A model generated the notes under the pieces. The model was given only the letters and a program-made list of their open reading frames with translations. It was not told the DNA's origin and searched no databases. This document shows positions 1-11,299 of a stretch of 64,000 nt of DNA, in pieces. The stretch lies in contig CM043970.1 in assembly GCA_014529385.2 (NCBI GenBank), positions 43,752,779 to 43,816,778 on the forward strand, read 5' to 3'. This DNA comes from Adiantum capillus-veneris. Its lineage: Eukaryota; Streptophyta; Polypodiopsida; Polypodiales; Pteridaceae. How positions within the stretch are numbered: position 1 is the stretch's first letter; the number at the start of each line of letters is the position of its first letter. The translations under genes were made by a program, and so were the position numbers.

Positions 1-1001
1 TGGAACTAGCTAGCACAGTACATTCCATATGGATGTTCTTTTTAGAACGTTTCATGAAAGTGCTCAAGGGATATGTGCGTCAGAAGGCACGTCCGGAGGG
101 TAGCATGGCAGAAGGTTGGTTGGTAGTAGAGTCCCTAGTGCACGGACGCATGAAGGCTACCATGTGCCAATCACAGCGGCATCAATGGAGGAGATTGGAG
201 AAGATGAGAAGCCGTTGAGGTGGTGCAAGATGAGCATCAAGTTGCTACTCTCTATGGGGTGCATGCAGAGGATCTACAAAATGAAACGGAGGACATATGT
301 CTAAACGGAGAGCTCTATATAGATATAGGAAGTTATGTTGACCTTTGCGAGAATGAAAGAGAGACCTCTTACAGCCATAATATTGTATTTGAATAATTTT
401 GCTCCGTTTTATAATATATATTGTATTTACATGGCTTTTTTTCCATTCCTATCTATATGCATCATTGCATCATTGTATTTAATGGTCTTTGTATCCACTC
501 CACGTACGTATGGTCTAGGTATGTTCTCACAGGCAGGGACGACAAGCACTGCGCTCAGAGTGCGATGGAGACTGAAGGTGCAATCACGAAGGTTTACTCA
601 TAGATGTTGCTTGTCCCATCGCTAGATCTAGTTGATCGGGTGAAAGAGACGCTAAGAAGCACTACTACTGCTTCTTAGCGTCTCTTTCACCCAATCAATT
701 AGTTTAGTGGTGGGACAAGGAACATCTATGAGCAAACCTTCGCGATGCAGCTTCAATCTCCATCGCACCCGGAGTGCAGTGCTTTTGCAAATTCACAGAA
801 ATTCAACAAAATCTCTCTACATAGGAATCCCTCCCCCTTTATGAGTCCTCTCTCTCTCTCTCTCTCTCTCTATTTGTCCTTGTTTTCTTCTCCATTCATT
901 CAATATTAAGATTAAATGTTCGTGTGCTTAATGCAGGTTTGGATCATGATGAGTTTCTTTCTTCTTTGTCACCCCAGCAAAGGCAGTGGTACCTGGAGCG
1001 T
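1..1001 (+). mobile_element. Internally deleted CACTA transposon fragment
   Basis: Bases 1 to about 140 match the DUF4218-coding part of the complete CACTA element at about 52217-52355. The match then jumps to the final transposase exon and its 3' flank (about 53346-53640), so roughly 1 kb of coding sequence has been lost near base 140. Bases 880-1001 match the start of the second CACTA gene near 53820-53925. The reading frame is broken, so no protein is expected. The stretch between about 510 and 875 does not match and holds a foldback. The fragment ends where an LTR begins at 1002. It is a relic whose left end lies outside the window. Confidence 0.8.
544..784. repeat. Long near-perfect inverted repeat (foldback/MITE-like hairpin)
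   Basis: Bases 544-661 and 669-784 are near-perfect reverse complements separated by a loop of about 7 bases (662-668). By eye the arms differ at a modest number of sites scattered along the stem. The foldback lies inside CACTA-derived DNA and is missing from the homologous position near 53790 of the complete element, so it is an insertion or later rearrangement. If transcribed it would form one long hairpin. No coding sequence is present. Confidence 0.85.
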
Positions 1002-1064
1002 TGTCATGCCGTCGCACGGGCATAGTGGGAACGGAAGCTAAGCCCTACAAGGGGCAACTTCACC

Positions 1065-1073
1065 TATAAATAG
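1065..1073 (+). promoter_or_regulatory. TATA box in gypsy-2 LTR
   Basis: The sequence tataaatag, preceded by 'cacc', fits a plant TATA box. It is repeated at 13224-13232 in the other LTR copy, as expected for the U3 promoter of an LTR retrotransposon. Confidence 0.55.
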
Positions 1074-1504
1074 AGCCTCTTGCCCCTCACTTGGGCATGA
1101 AGCAAACCATCAAGCAATCAAGCGCTCAAGAAAATCCCCATAATCAATCCACTCTAACAAGCCATCACCAACCTCCTAGCCATCTCCTTGAGCGAAACTT
1201 TCTCTCGATTTCAGCCCAGCACATCTTGAGCTTGCTACTTCATGGCTCAAGCCATCTATCTCCTCACTTGTAATACTCATACACTCTATGTAAACTTCTT
1301 TCATCAATAAAGACGCATTGTTGGTGGCTCGCAAATGGTGTTGGGTACTACTACTCATCTTCTACTTCATCAAGTTGGCTACAAGACCACAAAGTCTTGA
1401 GGCGTGCTTCACTTCTTTGGCTTGAGCTTGTGTGGGTCTTTGTGTGTTGGATGCCTCTCTTATCTCTTTCCTCCATTGTTTAACTGCTTTCTAAACTTTC
1501 TTAG

Positions 1505-1628
1505 ATGAATAATCCCAATGGTGTAACCTTTCAACCCTTTCACTATGTGCAAAATATTAGGATTAACGTTTGTATTACCCATAAAATCCACTTCCAACAG
1601 AGAACTGTGTTACTCTTTGGGCCGAAAA
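1505..1628 (+). pseudogene. Small ORF 'B' inside gypsy-2 LTR, split by copia-1
   Basis: An ATG at 1505 opens a short frame that reads up to the copia-1 insertion and resumes at 6095, reaching a TAG at 6192-6194. A second copy begins at 13564 in the 3' LTR. The product matches, residue for residue in many places, the small ORF at 42585-42803 of gypsy-3: PFHY/PFHF near the start, an IRIxV stretch, KIHFQQR, then a FG-R-EIL-SP-P-ILPLLDY segment and a hydrophobic IFILL end before the stop. I do not recognise the family. In the 3' copy a TAG interrupts the middle. The conserved residues suggest it was once translated. Confidence 0.6.
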
Positions 1629-1855
1629 TGTTACCATATACATGTGGTAGTGATGTGTGTGAACACACTAGGACCGCTGGGGCATTTTTTCCCTCTTTAG
1701 GAGGTTTTTTCCCCCGAGCATTGTATATACGTCCATAACTCTAGGGCTATCTATCTGTCCATTGCACACTAAGAAACATACTCTCTATTGTGTGCCTTGA
1801 GCTTCCTTCGTCTTCTCCAAGATGTGTGCGTTTCTCTACAACCCTAATTCCAACA
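1629..1855 (+). repeat. copia-1 5' LTR
   Basis: A 227-bp repeat that begins TGTTACC and ends CCAACA. It is matched by 5868-6094 and by the copia-2 LTR at 15016-15242. A TATA-like 'gtatata' lies near 1724. Confidence 0.92.
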
Positions 1856-1857
1856 AT

Positions 1858-1869
1858 TGGTATCAGAGC
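1858..1869 (+). promoter_or_regulatory. copia-1 primer-binding site (initiator Met tRNA type)
   Basis: The sequence tggtatcagagc two bases after the LTR is the standard plant copia primer site, complementary to the 3' end of initiator methionine tRNA. It is where minus-strand synthesis would start. Confidence 0.9.
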
Positions 1870-2207
1870 AGGTTACGTCCTCCCACACTTAGTCTCCAGC
1901 TGCTCCAGCACACGCCTGCTCACTTTCTCCGATTACAGTGAGGTTTGGCAAGCGTTCGCTCACATTTTTTATTTGGGCTCATTTCGACCTCCGTTTCCAC
2001 TACATGCAGTACTGCACAGGCTATTACGTCATTTTGTGCAAAATTTTTGTTAGTGCTGTTTTCTGCATAACATGTGTCTTATAGTCTTCTACGGTTTGTG
2101 CTATATAGAACGTGTTGTCCCGCTCTGTTTCTACTATATAGCACGTGTTGTTCCCGCTCCGTTTCTCCTATTTTTGGGCAGTTTTCACATCAGGTGCAGC
2201 ATTTACC

Positions 2208-3270
2208 ATGGCTGACAACAACAACACAGATGTGTTCAAGATGTTTGTTGCTGAGGACAGGTTGGATGGGGACCACTACCCTATGTGGGCTTAGATGATG
2301 CAACATGTTCTTGTGTCAAAGGGCGTCTGGAACAATGTACAGGGCATTGATGTACGTCTTGGTTCTGAGGATGTAGGCGATGTTGAGGATGTTGCAGGTC
2401 TTGCTGCTGTTAGAGTTGTTTTGCCTATGGGGCAGAACAAGCTCGTTGGGATGTTAAGGATGTGCAGGCTCATGCATTGATTGCGTTGTCTGTGAAATGC
2501 ACCATTGTTCCTCACATCCGTTCAGCAAAATCTGCAAAACAGAGTTGGGATATTTTGGCTGGTCTTTATGCAAGCCGCAATGAGGGTAAAATTTCTTTGC
2601 TGCGTAAAGAGGTGGAGTCAAAGTTTATGCATGAGAAAGATGATATGGAAAATTTCCTTACCACTGTCACGGATATCAATGAGCAACGTATTTCTGCACA
2701 AGAAGTCATTTCAGACAGTTCCCTTGTGTAGACTGTTCTTGATGCCTTACCAGATTCTTACCAAACTCTTGCTAGTACTTGGAGACTCATGACCCAAGGA
2801 AATCCAGAAGTTGTCAAGTTTGATGCATTATGCACATTGCTGTTGCAAGTCACTTTTTAGAAAAAACAAGACTAGACAGCGTGCAGTTGAACAGGCTTTT
2901 ATTGATCTCAAAGAAAGGGTGGTAATAGCAATGCAGCCACTTCTTATGGTTCTGCTGTGAGTGGCAAAACATATGTTCCTAATTCTTTTGCTAGCATCAC
3001 TTTGTCGGGCAATTCTGGTGACAAGAGAAAAAAGAAGATGCGTTGCGATTACTCTAAAGCTAATGATCACTTGATCAAGTCGTGTCCTAAGTTGAAGGCC
3101 AACAAGGCTAAGAAGAAAGAGGTTGGTTCCACTGCAAATGCTAGTTCCACTACAAATGCAGCCATTGTTGAGTCTTCTGTAAAAGGAGACTGTAATGATG
3201 ATGTTGATGCAGAATGGGCTTTTAGCACAGAGTGCAGTACTTACAATCCTGATGTCCATGATGCATGCTT
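2208..3270 (+). pseudogene. copia-1 gag remnant
   Basis: The start is ATG 2208, in an 'accatgg' context, and reads a Ty1/copia UBN2-type capsid region. Codon 29 is a TAG (2292-2294) where copia-2 has a tyrosine codon. Frameshifts near 2460 and 2860 and a further TAG near 2729 break it. The CCHC nucleocapsid knuckle survives near 3044-3080, but its second cysteine codon has become serine (3053-3055), so zinc binding would fail. No protein is expected. Confidence 0.85.
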
Positions 3271-5792
3271 GTCAGTTGCTATAGATTCACATGCGTGGTA
3301 TTTCGAGAATGGTGCTACAAAGCACATTACCTCACATCGTGAATTGTGTACCTCTCTTGAGTCTGTCCCTCATGGGATTTCAGTCACTTGTGCCAACAAT
3401 GCCTCATATCCAGTTAAGGGGTTGGAAATATTGTGCTTACTGCTGCAAATTGCAGTTCCTTCACACTTGTTGATGCACTTTATGGACCTGGGATCAAGAA
3501 GAATCTCTTGTCTGTATCCGCACTTGCTAGACTTGGACTTGTAGTCAAATTTGTGGATGATAGATGTACAGTTCATGATCTCAGTTTTGGTGATGAAATT
3601 GTTGCATCTGGCCTTTTGTGCCATGGGCTGTATAAGCTCACTTTGTGTGACAAGTCTGGACAAAATTTTACAAATGCTGTTGCAAATTCAAGGGCTCTTT
3701 CAGATGCAAAACTTTGGCATGCACGTTTTGATCATCTGAATTTTGCCAATTTGCTGCGCTTGCAGAAATCTGATATGGTTGCTTCTTTGCCGCCTCTTGA
3801 AGCACCTGTGAAACATATTTGTGAAGGTTGTATTTTGGGTGAGATGCAGCGTTCAAAGTTTCCAAAGGATGGTTCAGTTCGGGCCACATGTAGGTTGCAG
3901 CTTGTGCATAGTGATGTTTGTGGGCCTATGCAAACTCCGTCCTTGGGCAATTACCTTTACTTTGTGAATTTCATTGATGATTACTCCAGGCATGCATGGG
4001 TATTTCCGCTTAAAGCGAATTCCGAAGTTTTTATGTGCTTCAAACAATTTCTAGCTATGGACGAAAATGTTACAAATCAGCCTATTTACTGATGCAGATG
4101 TACATGATGTACTTGATGAGAAAAGGGTTGATAATAAGCAGGCTAGAGGTATGCCAAAATGGCTGGTGCACACTTTGCGTGACAGTAAATTGCATGCACC
4201 TTTGTCTAGTCGTACTCGTTCAGGCTCTCGCCATGCATCTTATGCATCAGATTGTTATGCTTTGGCTGTGTCTAGCTTACATGATGTTGAGGAGCCTTTG
4301 TATTTTGATGAAGTACTGAATTCAGAAAATTGGATGGTTGCCATGCAATCTGAATATGATGCACCTATAGAAAATGACACATGGACTTTATGTGATTTGC
4401 CTCCTAGGAAAAAGGCCATTGGTACGAAGTGAGTTTACAAGTTGAAACACAAGACGGATGGTGAGATCGATCGCCATAAGGCTTGACTTGTTGCAAAGGG
4501 TTATGCACAGCAAAAAGGCATAGATTATGAAGAGACTTTTTCTCCCCTTTGTCGTATGAATACTGTGTGTTTTCTATGTGCATTGGTAGCTCATTTTGGT
4601 TGGGATATACATCAATCAGACATTGTTACTGCTTTCTTGAATGGTGATAGATTTGAGGAAGTTTATGTAACGCAGCCTCGCGGTTTGTCATAAAAGGACA
4701 AGAGGACAAAGTGTGCAAATGTAAGAAGGCTTTGTATGGGTTGAAGTAATCTCCTCGTGCTTGGTATGAGAAAGCTGACACTCATTTGGTTAAATGAGGC
4801 TTTCATAACAGTCCAACAGAAAGCACATTGTATGTAAAGCGTGAGGGTGATGTACTTCTCATTCTGGTTCTTTATGTTGATGATTTGTTGATCACCGGAC
4901 CAAATGAGAGACATATTTATGAATTTAAGGCTCATTTGAATACTACTTTCAAGATGAAATATTTGGGGCTGTTGCATCATTACTTGGGTATACAGTTTAA
5001 GCAGTGTGATGGTGGTATTTACTTGTGTCAGAAAAGTTACATAGAGACATTGCTATGTAAGTTTGGACTTGAGGATTGCAAACCTATTGCCACTTCCATG
5101 GAAACAGGTTTGAAGTTGAGTCTACATGATGCTGGCGATCCTGCTGATGTCACTCTTTACCAAACTGTATGTATGCAACACGAGGCTAGATATTCAAATT
5201 GCAGTCTCACAGGTCAGCAGATTCATGCATGGCCGAGGGTCTAAGCATTGGTAGGCTGTCAAGAGGATTTTCCGCTACCTTAGTGGCACTTTATACCTTG
5301 GCTTGGTTTATCCCAAGGGGGGATCATTGCCGCCAGACTTACATGCTTTTTTAGACTCATATTGGGCTTGTCGTTTTTACACGCGAGTGTCCACAACTGG
5401 TTTTTTTTTCATGCTTGGCAGTTCATGTATATCATATTGTGGCCACTTCGAGTTGTGAGGTTGAGTATAGGGTAGTCTTCATAGCTACGGTTGAGTGTGT
5501 ATGGATCAGATGCCTTATGGATGATTTGGGTGTTGGACAGGACACTACCAATACTATCTACACTGACAGTCAGAGCACATTGGCAGTTGCGAGGAACCCA
5601 GTTTTTCATGCTTGCACAAAGCACATTGAGGTGCATTACCACTATGTCAGGGAGAGGCTCTCAGCAGAAGAGATCAGCTTGGCTTATGTGCCAACACAGG
5701 ACAACCTTGTAGATCTTTTCACAAAGGCATTTTCTCATGAGAAGCTTGAAGGTTTCTGCAAAGATTTGGGCTTACTCCCCTTTGTGGAATGA
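3271..5792 (+). pseudogene. copia-1 pol remnant (protease, integrase, RT, RNase H)
   Basis: The protease motif near 3300 reads WYFENGATKH, where the active element would have DSG. The integrase zinc-finger region (H..H..C..C, about 3715-3835) and the first catalytic Asp (HSDVCGP, about 3907) are visible, but the remainder of the catalytic core is deleted. RT resumes near 4330 with several stops. Its YVDD box is intact at about 4876. RNase H ends with the typical TKHIEV segment and a natural TGA at 5790-5792. Multiple lesions make it non-coding today. Confidence 0.85.
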
Positions 5793-5856
5793 TCATGTCC
5801 TCAGGGCATGGCACTTCCCTTTACTCATGTGACAGCTCTCGTTCACCGCATCACTC

Positions 5857-6094
5857 CAGGGGGGATTTGTTACCATATACATGTGGTAGTGATGTGTGTG
5901 AACACACTAGGACCGTCCGAGCATTTTTTTCCTCTTTAGGAGGTTTTTTCCCCCGAGCATTGTATATACGCCCATCACTCTAGGGCTATCTATCTTTCCA
6001 TTCGAAACTAAGAAACATACTCTCTATTGTGTGCCTTGAGCTTTCTTCATCTTCTCCAAGCTATGTGCGTTTCTCTGCAACCCTAATTCCAACA
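5857..6094 (+). repeat. copia-1 polypurine tract and 3' LTR
   Basis: The purine-rich 'aggggggat' immediately precedes the LTR (5868-6094), which is the same length as the 5' copy. The purine tract is where plus-strand priming occurs in this class of element. Confidence 0.88.
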
Positions 6095-6194
6095 GGAAAG
6101 ACTACGAGAAATTCTTCTTTCTCCACGTCCTCTTATTTTGCCACTACTAGACTACTCTAATTCTTTCAATGTGCACATATTTATTCTCCTCTAG
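6095..6194 (+). repeat. gypsy-2 5' LTR, second part, with end of small ORF B
   Basis: Bases 6095-6167 continue the gypsy-2 LTR beyond copia-1 and match 13684-13755. The reading frame of small ORF B continues across it to a TAG at 6192-6194. The exact LTR end cannot be fixed because the 3' LTR is broken at about 13756. Confidence 0.7.
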
Positions 6195-6223
6195 GGGTTG
6201 AGTCTTGCTTTCTTAATATTACT

Positions 6224-6428
6224 TTGAACCAAGAAGATTTGTACACTCCTATCACTAGGCAAAACATCTACATCTTTGTAAGCACTAAGTTACAGTTTCA
6301 AATAACCATTCACAGTCTATTTTGGAGCACAATGACTTGCTGCTATAAATGCATCAGTGAACCCTTTCATCTTACCTTTGATTAGATACGATCAAAGCCT
6401 TGATGTTTTCATCTTTGTTTTGTTTTGA
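6224..6428 (+). pseudogene. Small ORF 'A' of gypsy-2, degenerate
   Basis: This is a decayed homologue of the intact ORF at 42351-42563. It starts at TTG (6224) where the intact copy has ATG, and needs one frameshift near 6330. The second half is strikingly conserved: both copies carry NPFILPLIRYD followed by SLDV and an IFVLF end before the stop. It lies between ORF B and gag of gypsy-2, the reverse of the A-B order seen in gypsy-3. The function is unknown. Confidence 0.6.
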
Positions 6429-6665
6429 GGGTTTCACGTGTGCGTATGTGTGTGTCTGCATGTAAGATTCCAATGGCTACACACAATGTATTTTCAAACA
6501 CTAAGCTTGCTTACGTGAAAGCCTTCAAAGTCTCCCCACAAACCCTCAAAGCTAGAGGCCCGGCGCCTTCCTGGCAAGACCGTCAACTCTTTGACACACT
6601 TTTTGGTGAACCCAACACGAAATTTGTCAGGGTGAGTTAGTGGGGATCTGCAAGCTACTTCAACC

Positions 6666-8005
6666 ATGGGTGATCATCATCCGCAGCAGCAAGGTATGCC
6701 TTTTGATCCCACTACAATGCAAATACTTCAAGCATTGCCTTGTTATGCAACAACAGCATCCTACAAAAAGACGAGAACTGTCAGCAACCAAAGATATTCA
6801 AGCAGTGGTGCACAAAATGGATCAGTTTAATGGGAAAGATGTGACAAAGTATTTTCGTGGCTATGTAAAGGAGATGGAGTTGTATCGTGTGCCAGAAGAT
6901 GAAATGCTCCAAAGCTTTGATCTTGTTTTGACTCCCGAGATTAGAGAGCATGTGAGAGGAATCAGGAATGAGCATGGAAGAAATTGGGAGGAGTTCAAGC
7001 TAGCGATGAAGGAGGCATATTTCATGGAGGACTTTGAGAGAGTAACAAAGAGAACTTTCCTGGAGTGGGTAGCCAAGCCGAAGGAGGGGCTCTCTCCAAC
7101 ACAGCTACTCAGGGATTTTGAGCGATGATATGATCAACTCACAAAGACAGAGAAGGCCACACTTGACTCAGAAAAGACAGGGCTTATCTTACAAGCAACG
7201 GGAGCAATTGGAGCTACTTCTTGAGGACAAAGATGCTAAGCAGGGACTGAAGACAAATTGGAACGAAGTTGAAACTGTTGTTTCATTACTTTCCAAGTGC
7301 CAAAGGAGACGGGATAAGATGGTTGTTGGTAGTGCACCATCTACCTTCACAACTTCTAAAAAGATGGTAAAGCCTTCTTCCTTTATACTTCCAAAAGTTC
7401 ATGACACCGTAATAAATGAGCTTGTGAAAGGTATGAGGGATTTAAAAGTAAAACTCACAAATCTTGAAGAGAAGGTGCAACCATTGGCACCATCTTCAAG
7501 GAAAAAACAACAACCTAAAGAAGGTTTTGTTCATAGATGCATACGGTGTGATAGCACAAAGCATGCTAGGAGAGAATGTGACAGCTTCAGTGAAGCTTTG
7601 AGAAAAGATCTTGTCTTCTTCAAGGATGGGATGATTCACTTAAGGGAGACAAGTTTACTTTTAAGGACTAAATTTGGGAAAGGAGGAATGCAGAGTCTGG
7701 TAGAGGATATGGCCACTACCCATGCCATCTCTGCATCCAAGGCATCTACTTATACAGTCAAGATTGAACCATTGAGGAGTTTTGAAGAAAATGGTAAGTT
7801 TTGGCCAAGTGCTATGAAGCTAGCAAGGAAAGGGAAGCTTACAAGAGAAGTCCTACATGAAGCAGGTGACTGTATCCATCTAGAAATAGGATGGAATGAC
7901 CCTGTGGACTCCTTGTCAGTGCATGCCTATATTGAAAAATGTCAAAACAACGAAGTGTTTGTGGAAGAAAAGAGCAGGCGAGAGAGTGGTGATGAAGGAC
8001 CATAA
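6666..8005 (+). pseudogene. gypsy-2 gag with zinc knuckle, frameshifted
   Basis: The likely start is ATG 6666 (MGDHHPQQQG). The capsid-like segment (FRGYVKEMELYRV... LTPEIREHV) occupies about 6820-7128, and the frame shifts near 6780 and 7125. A long segment to 8005 contains a CX2CX4HX4C knuckle (CIRCDSTKHARREC) at about 7539-7580, the nucleocapsid signature. At least two frameshifts exclude a full product. Confidence 0.75.
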
Positions 8006-9013
8006 AACAGAATTAGTAGAAGAAGCTACATAATAAATCCTCAAGCGCCTCCGACACAGGAAGCATCCCCACTTGACGCGACTATGGAAGAAAGTACAAC
8101 TCGAAGGAAAAAGGAGTCATCAAAAGGTAAGCCTGAAACTCAAACTTATAAGCTAGAGTCTGATATTGAGGCTGCTACAGACTTAAAGAAAGTTCTAGAA
8201 GAAAGAAATTTTGAATAGAAAAATAGAGTTTACCTTGGGGGAGGTCCTTGGCATAGCCAAGCACGAGTTTCACAAGGAGATCATTGATATTATCAAGAGG
8301 AAGAGGCAAACTCTTGTTGACACCATTCGCCCGCAAGTTGAAGGAGAAATATTAAAGACACAGGTAATACAGGTGCAAGACGGAGAGCATGATGAGGATG
8401 TCGTAGGGTGCTACCATTCTTCTGGAAGAACAAAGCAAGTACAATTTTCAAATGGAGATGAGGAGTACGAAGCCATTCCAAGAAGTCACTTTTCCAGGAT
8501 TCATTGGCAAGAGCTACGATAGAGACAATGGTCAAGGTGGGTGATCTTGAAGAGCTATTTGTTGCCTTGATTGACCATGGCTCAGAAATAAACATAATGT
8601 CAAAGAGCTTATTCAACAAGTGCAAATTACCAGTGGACACATATAATGGCTCGATGGTTACGGTAGCAAATAATTCATCAGGTGAGTTATATGCAGCTTG
8701 TCCTAGTGTGAAAGTGACTATTGGAGATATAAAGAAAGAGAAAATTTTATTTGTACATGACACATCTTCTTATGATCTCATCCTTGGACAACCCTACATT
8801 GTAGGGTTTAGAATGGAAACAAAGGTAATGGATGATGGTTCTGCTTATGCTAGGATAAGAAGTAAAGCTGAAAAATGTGTTGTTCAATTTCTCACTGCCT
8901 GTGTGAATCATGAAAGAAATCGTGATAGTCTCCGAGAGCGCCCATTTTCCAGATTGAGTAAAGAGTTTTATGATCATCGAGAGAGAATGGGTTTTGGCCA
9001 GGTACCATTGTAG
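8006..9013 (+). pseudogene. gypsy-2 linker and aspartic protease remnant
   Basis: The readable protease lies at 8504-9013. The active-site box is LIDHGSEINIMS, where most Ty3 proteases have D-S/T-G. The second conserved patch, LILGQPYIVG, follows about 65 residues later. It is one frame, but it is separated from gag and RT by stops. The segment 8211-8522 reads an unassigned linker in another frame. Maturation protease activity is inferred from family knowledge only. Confidence 0.7.
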
Positions 9014-11299
9014 AGCGGGATTACGATGATACAAAAAGGGAAAGGTTCTCACATAAGGAGGTTTTTTGTACAGGTTTTGCAGGTCTAACAGAATATGGAT
9101 ATGTCTCTTTTCTAAAATGTGAGAACTTGAGTCGAGGTTCCTGCAAACATGTACATAGTCTACAAAGGGAGTGGAAAGAACATGGTCTGCTAGGAAACAG
9201 TGAAAACATAACAGGTGTGTTTGAGGAGTTTTCTTTTGTGGACACATTATAGGATTTGTAGTCTATAGTAGATTATCCTTTTCATGACCAAAATGAGATA
9301 GTGAAAGTGTGCTCACTTGAAATGTACAATGTGGTTGAGGCATTTCAAAAGGAACAGGAGATGAAGTAAAGGTAGACACCAAGTACAAGACTGTGGAAAA
9401 GAAGTTAAAACCAGTGGCACTTCCTTTGCCAAAGGATTGCAAGGAAAAGCTAGAACAAGCTTCTTTGCAACCTAGGCTCAGAGATCCAAAAGGGATTGGA
9501 CACAGGTTTACAAAGGAGTCTCTATAGCAATTGAAGATTTGGAATGAGGACTCCTTGACACAGGTTGAAAGGGAATGTTTTGAAGACATGCTCTCTAAAC
9601 ATGGAAAAGCATTTGCATTTGAGCCACATGAGATAGGATGTGTAGATCCTACCATTGTTGCTCCTATGGTGATCTTTACCATCCATCGTGTACCTTGGAA
9701 CTTACGACTAATACGAGTTCCAAAGGCTCACTTACCAAAGTTAATTGAGCTGCTAAATGAGAAGATCAAGATGGGTATTTTGGAGCATTCATGTCCTCCA
9801 TACTCAAACAGGTGGTTCACAGTACCAAAGAAGAATGGAGCTTTGTGCTTCATCCAAGATATGCAGCTGGTCAACACATTCACAATTAGGAATATGGGTA
9901 TAGGGCCAATTGTGGATGAGTTTGCAGAAGCATTTGCAGGAAGGGCAATCTATTCTATGGAAGATTTGTACTCAAGGTATGATCAGTTCCAACTAGCAAT
10001 GGAAAGCAGGGATCTGACTACCATGAGGATACCTTTGGGTTTGGTAAGGATATGTACCTTACCATAGGGAGCAACCAATTCAGTTGCACATATGATGAAT
10101 GGTATGAATAAGGTCTTACATGACTTTATTCCCAAGTAACTTTGCCCTTTATTGATGATGTTCCTATCAAAGGATGTGAAGTAAGTAATGAAGATGAAGC
10201 TTTTGATTCCAAGGGGTGCCACAACTTTGTGACACAACACATAGATGATTGTGACAAGGTACTATCCAGACTCGAAGAGGTGAACCTTACCCTCTCAAGA
10301 CAAAAGTCTGTGTTTGGAGTGAAGGAGGTATTGATTGTTGGGCACATGTGTGGTCCCAATGGGAGACGACCTTGTCCAGCAAAAATTGATGCAATTCAGA
10401 AGATGAAGGAGGGATGAATATATGTGAGTGAAGTTCACAGATTTCTTGGTGCATGTGTGTCTTATGTTATATGGATTCTGTATTATGCACATGTAGCAGA
10501 TACTTTGTACTAGTCGTTAAGGAAAAATCAAAAGTTTCATTGGGGAGACGCACAAGCAAGGGCTATAAGAAAGCTAAAGGATTTTCTACAACTAGCACCA
10601 ACTTTAAGAAAGGTAAACTATGAGTGTGGAAAGCCAGTAATAGTCACACTGGATACGAGTCCGACAGGAATTGGATGGGCAATAGGGCAGGATGACGAAG
10701 AGGGACATAGGAATGTGGTAAGGTTTGGAGCCAAGGTTCTAAGTACTCGACAAAGGAACTACCCATAGGTAGAACGAGAGTTGTGGGGCATGGTTATAGC
10801 ACTAAAGTGGGAAAAGGAGTACTTGATTGGAGCATATGTGGTTGTGGAAACAGATTGTCTACCACTCCTTGGAATGATTACAAGCTGCTCAACACCAGAC
10901 ATTGCCATGCTAAGATGGATTGCCTACATTAAGTCCTTGATCCAGAGTCCAAGCATATTGAAGGAAAAGACAATCCAGTAGCGGATATGCTATCGAGGGC
11001 AAGGTATGAGGATGAGCAAGACATGGTAGATGATAGTGAAGATGTAGGCACAAGGTTCTAATCCATTTAATCATGTTGAGCATAATGATGTTGGCACACC
11101 TAGTGCGCTTGAGTTGTTTTTAGAAGATGGGTATGAAGGAGATTGGTTGCTTATTGGTCGTTATTTGAGTACTTTAACAAAGCAGGGTGATTGGTCTGAG
11201 CATGAGTTTAAGAGGATATGAAAAAAATCATATGAGTACTTTCTGCAGGATAGTTACTTATGGAAACATCCAAAACAGAGGGGTGCTAAACCACAAAGG
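9014..11299 (+). pseudogene. gypsy-2 reverse transcriptase and RNase H remnant
   Basis: RT motifs run from about 9690 (PKAHLPKLIELL) through YSRYDQFQL and TMRIPLGLVR to the catalytic box FIDD at about 10148. A stop at about 10063-10067 and a frameshift before 10142 split the domain. RNase H starts near 10645 (LDTSPTGIGWAIG) and includes the VERELWGMVIALK segment at about 10770-10806. Stops occur in RNase H too. The enzyme is dead but recognisable. Confidence 0.75.

Larger units (their letters stand above)
1002..1628 (+). repeat. gypsy-2 5' LTR, first part
   Basis: This matches the 3' copy at 12545-13756 and resumes at 6095 beyond the copia-1 insertion. Compared with the 3' copy it lacks about 600 bases (equivalent to about 12592-13207) but has about 110 bases, from about 1084, that the 3' copy lacks. 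Each LTR has therefore suffered its own deletion. An AATAAA signal lies near 1304. Confidence 0.75.
1629..6094 (+). mobile_element. Ty1/copia retrotransposon 'copia-1', decayed
   Basis: Two 227-bp LTRs bound the element. It has a tRNA primer site after the first and a purine tract before the second. Gag, protease, integrase, RT and RNase H remnants follow in Ty1/copia order. It interrupts the gypsy-2 LTR, and the empty site can be read at 13680-13690. The flanks gaaaa (1624-1628) and ggaaa (6095-6099) are a 5-bp target duplication with one change. About 15 differences between the LTRs, by hand count, indicate an old insertion. Compared with copia-2 it has lost about 645 bp between the integrase core and the linker before RT, at about 4068-4075. 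Confidence 0.92.
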
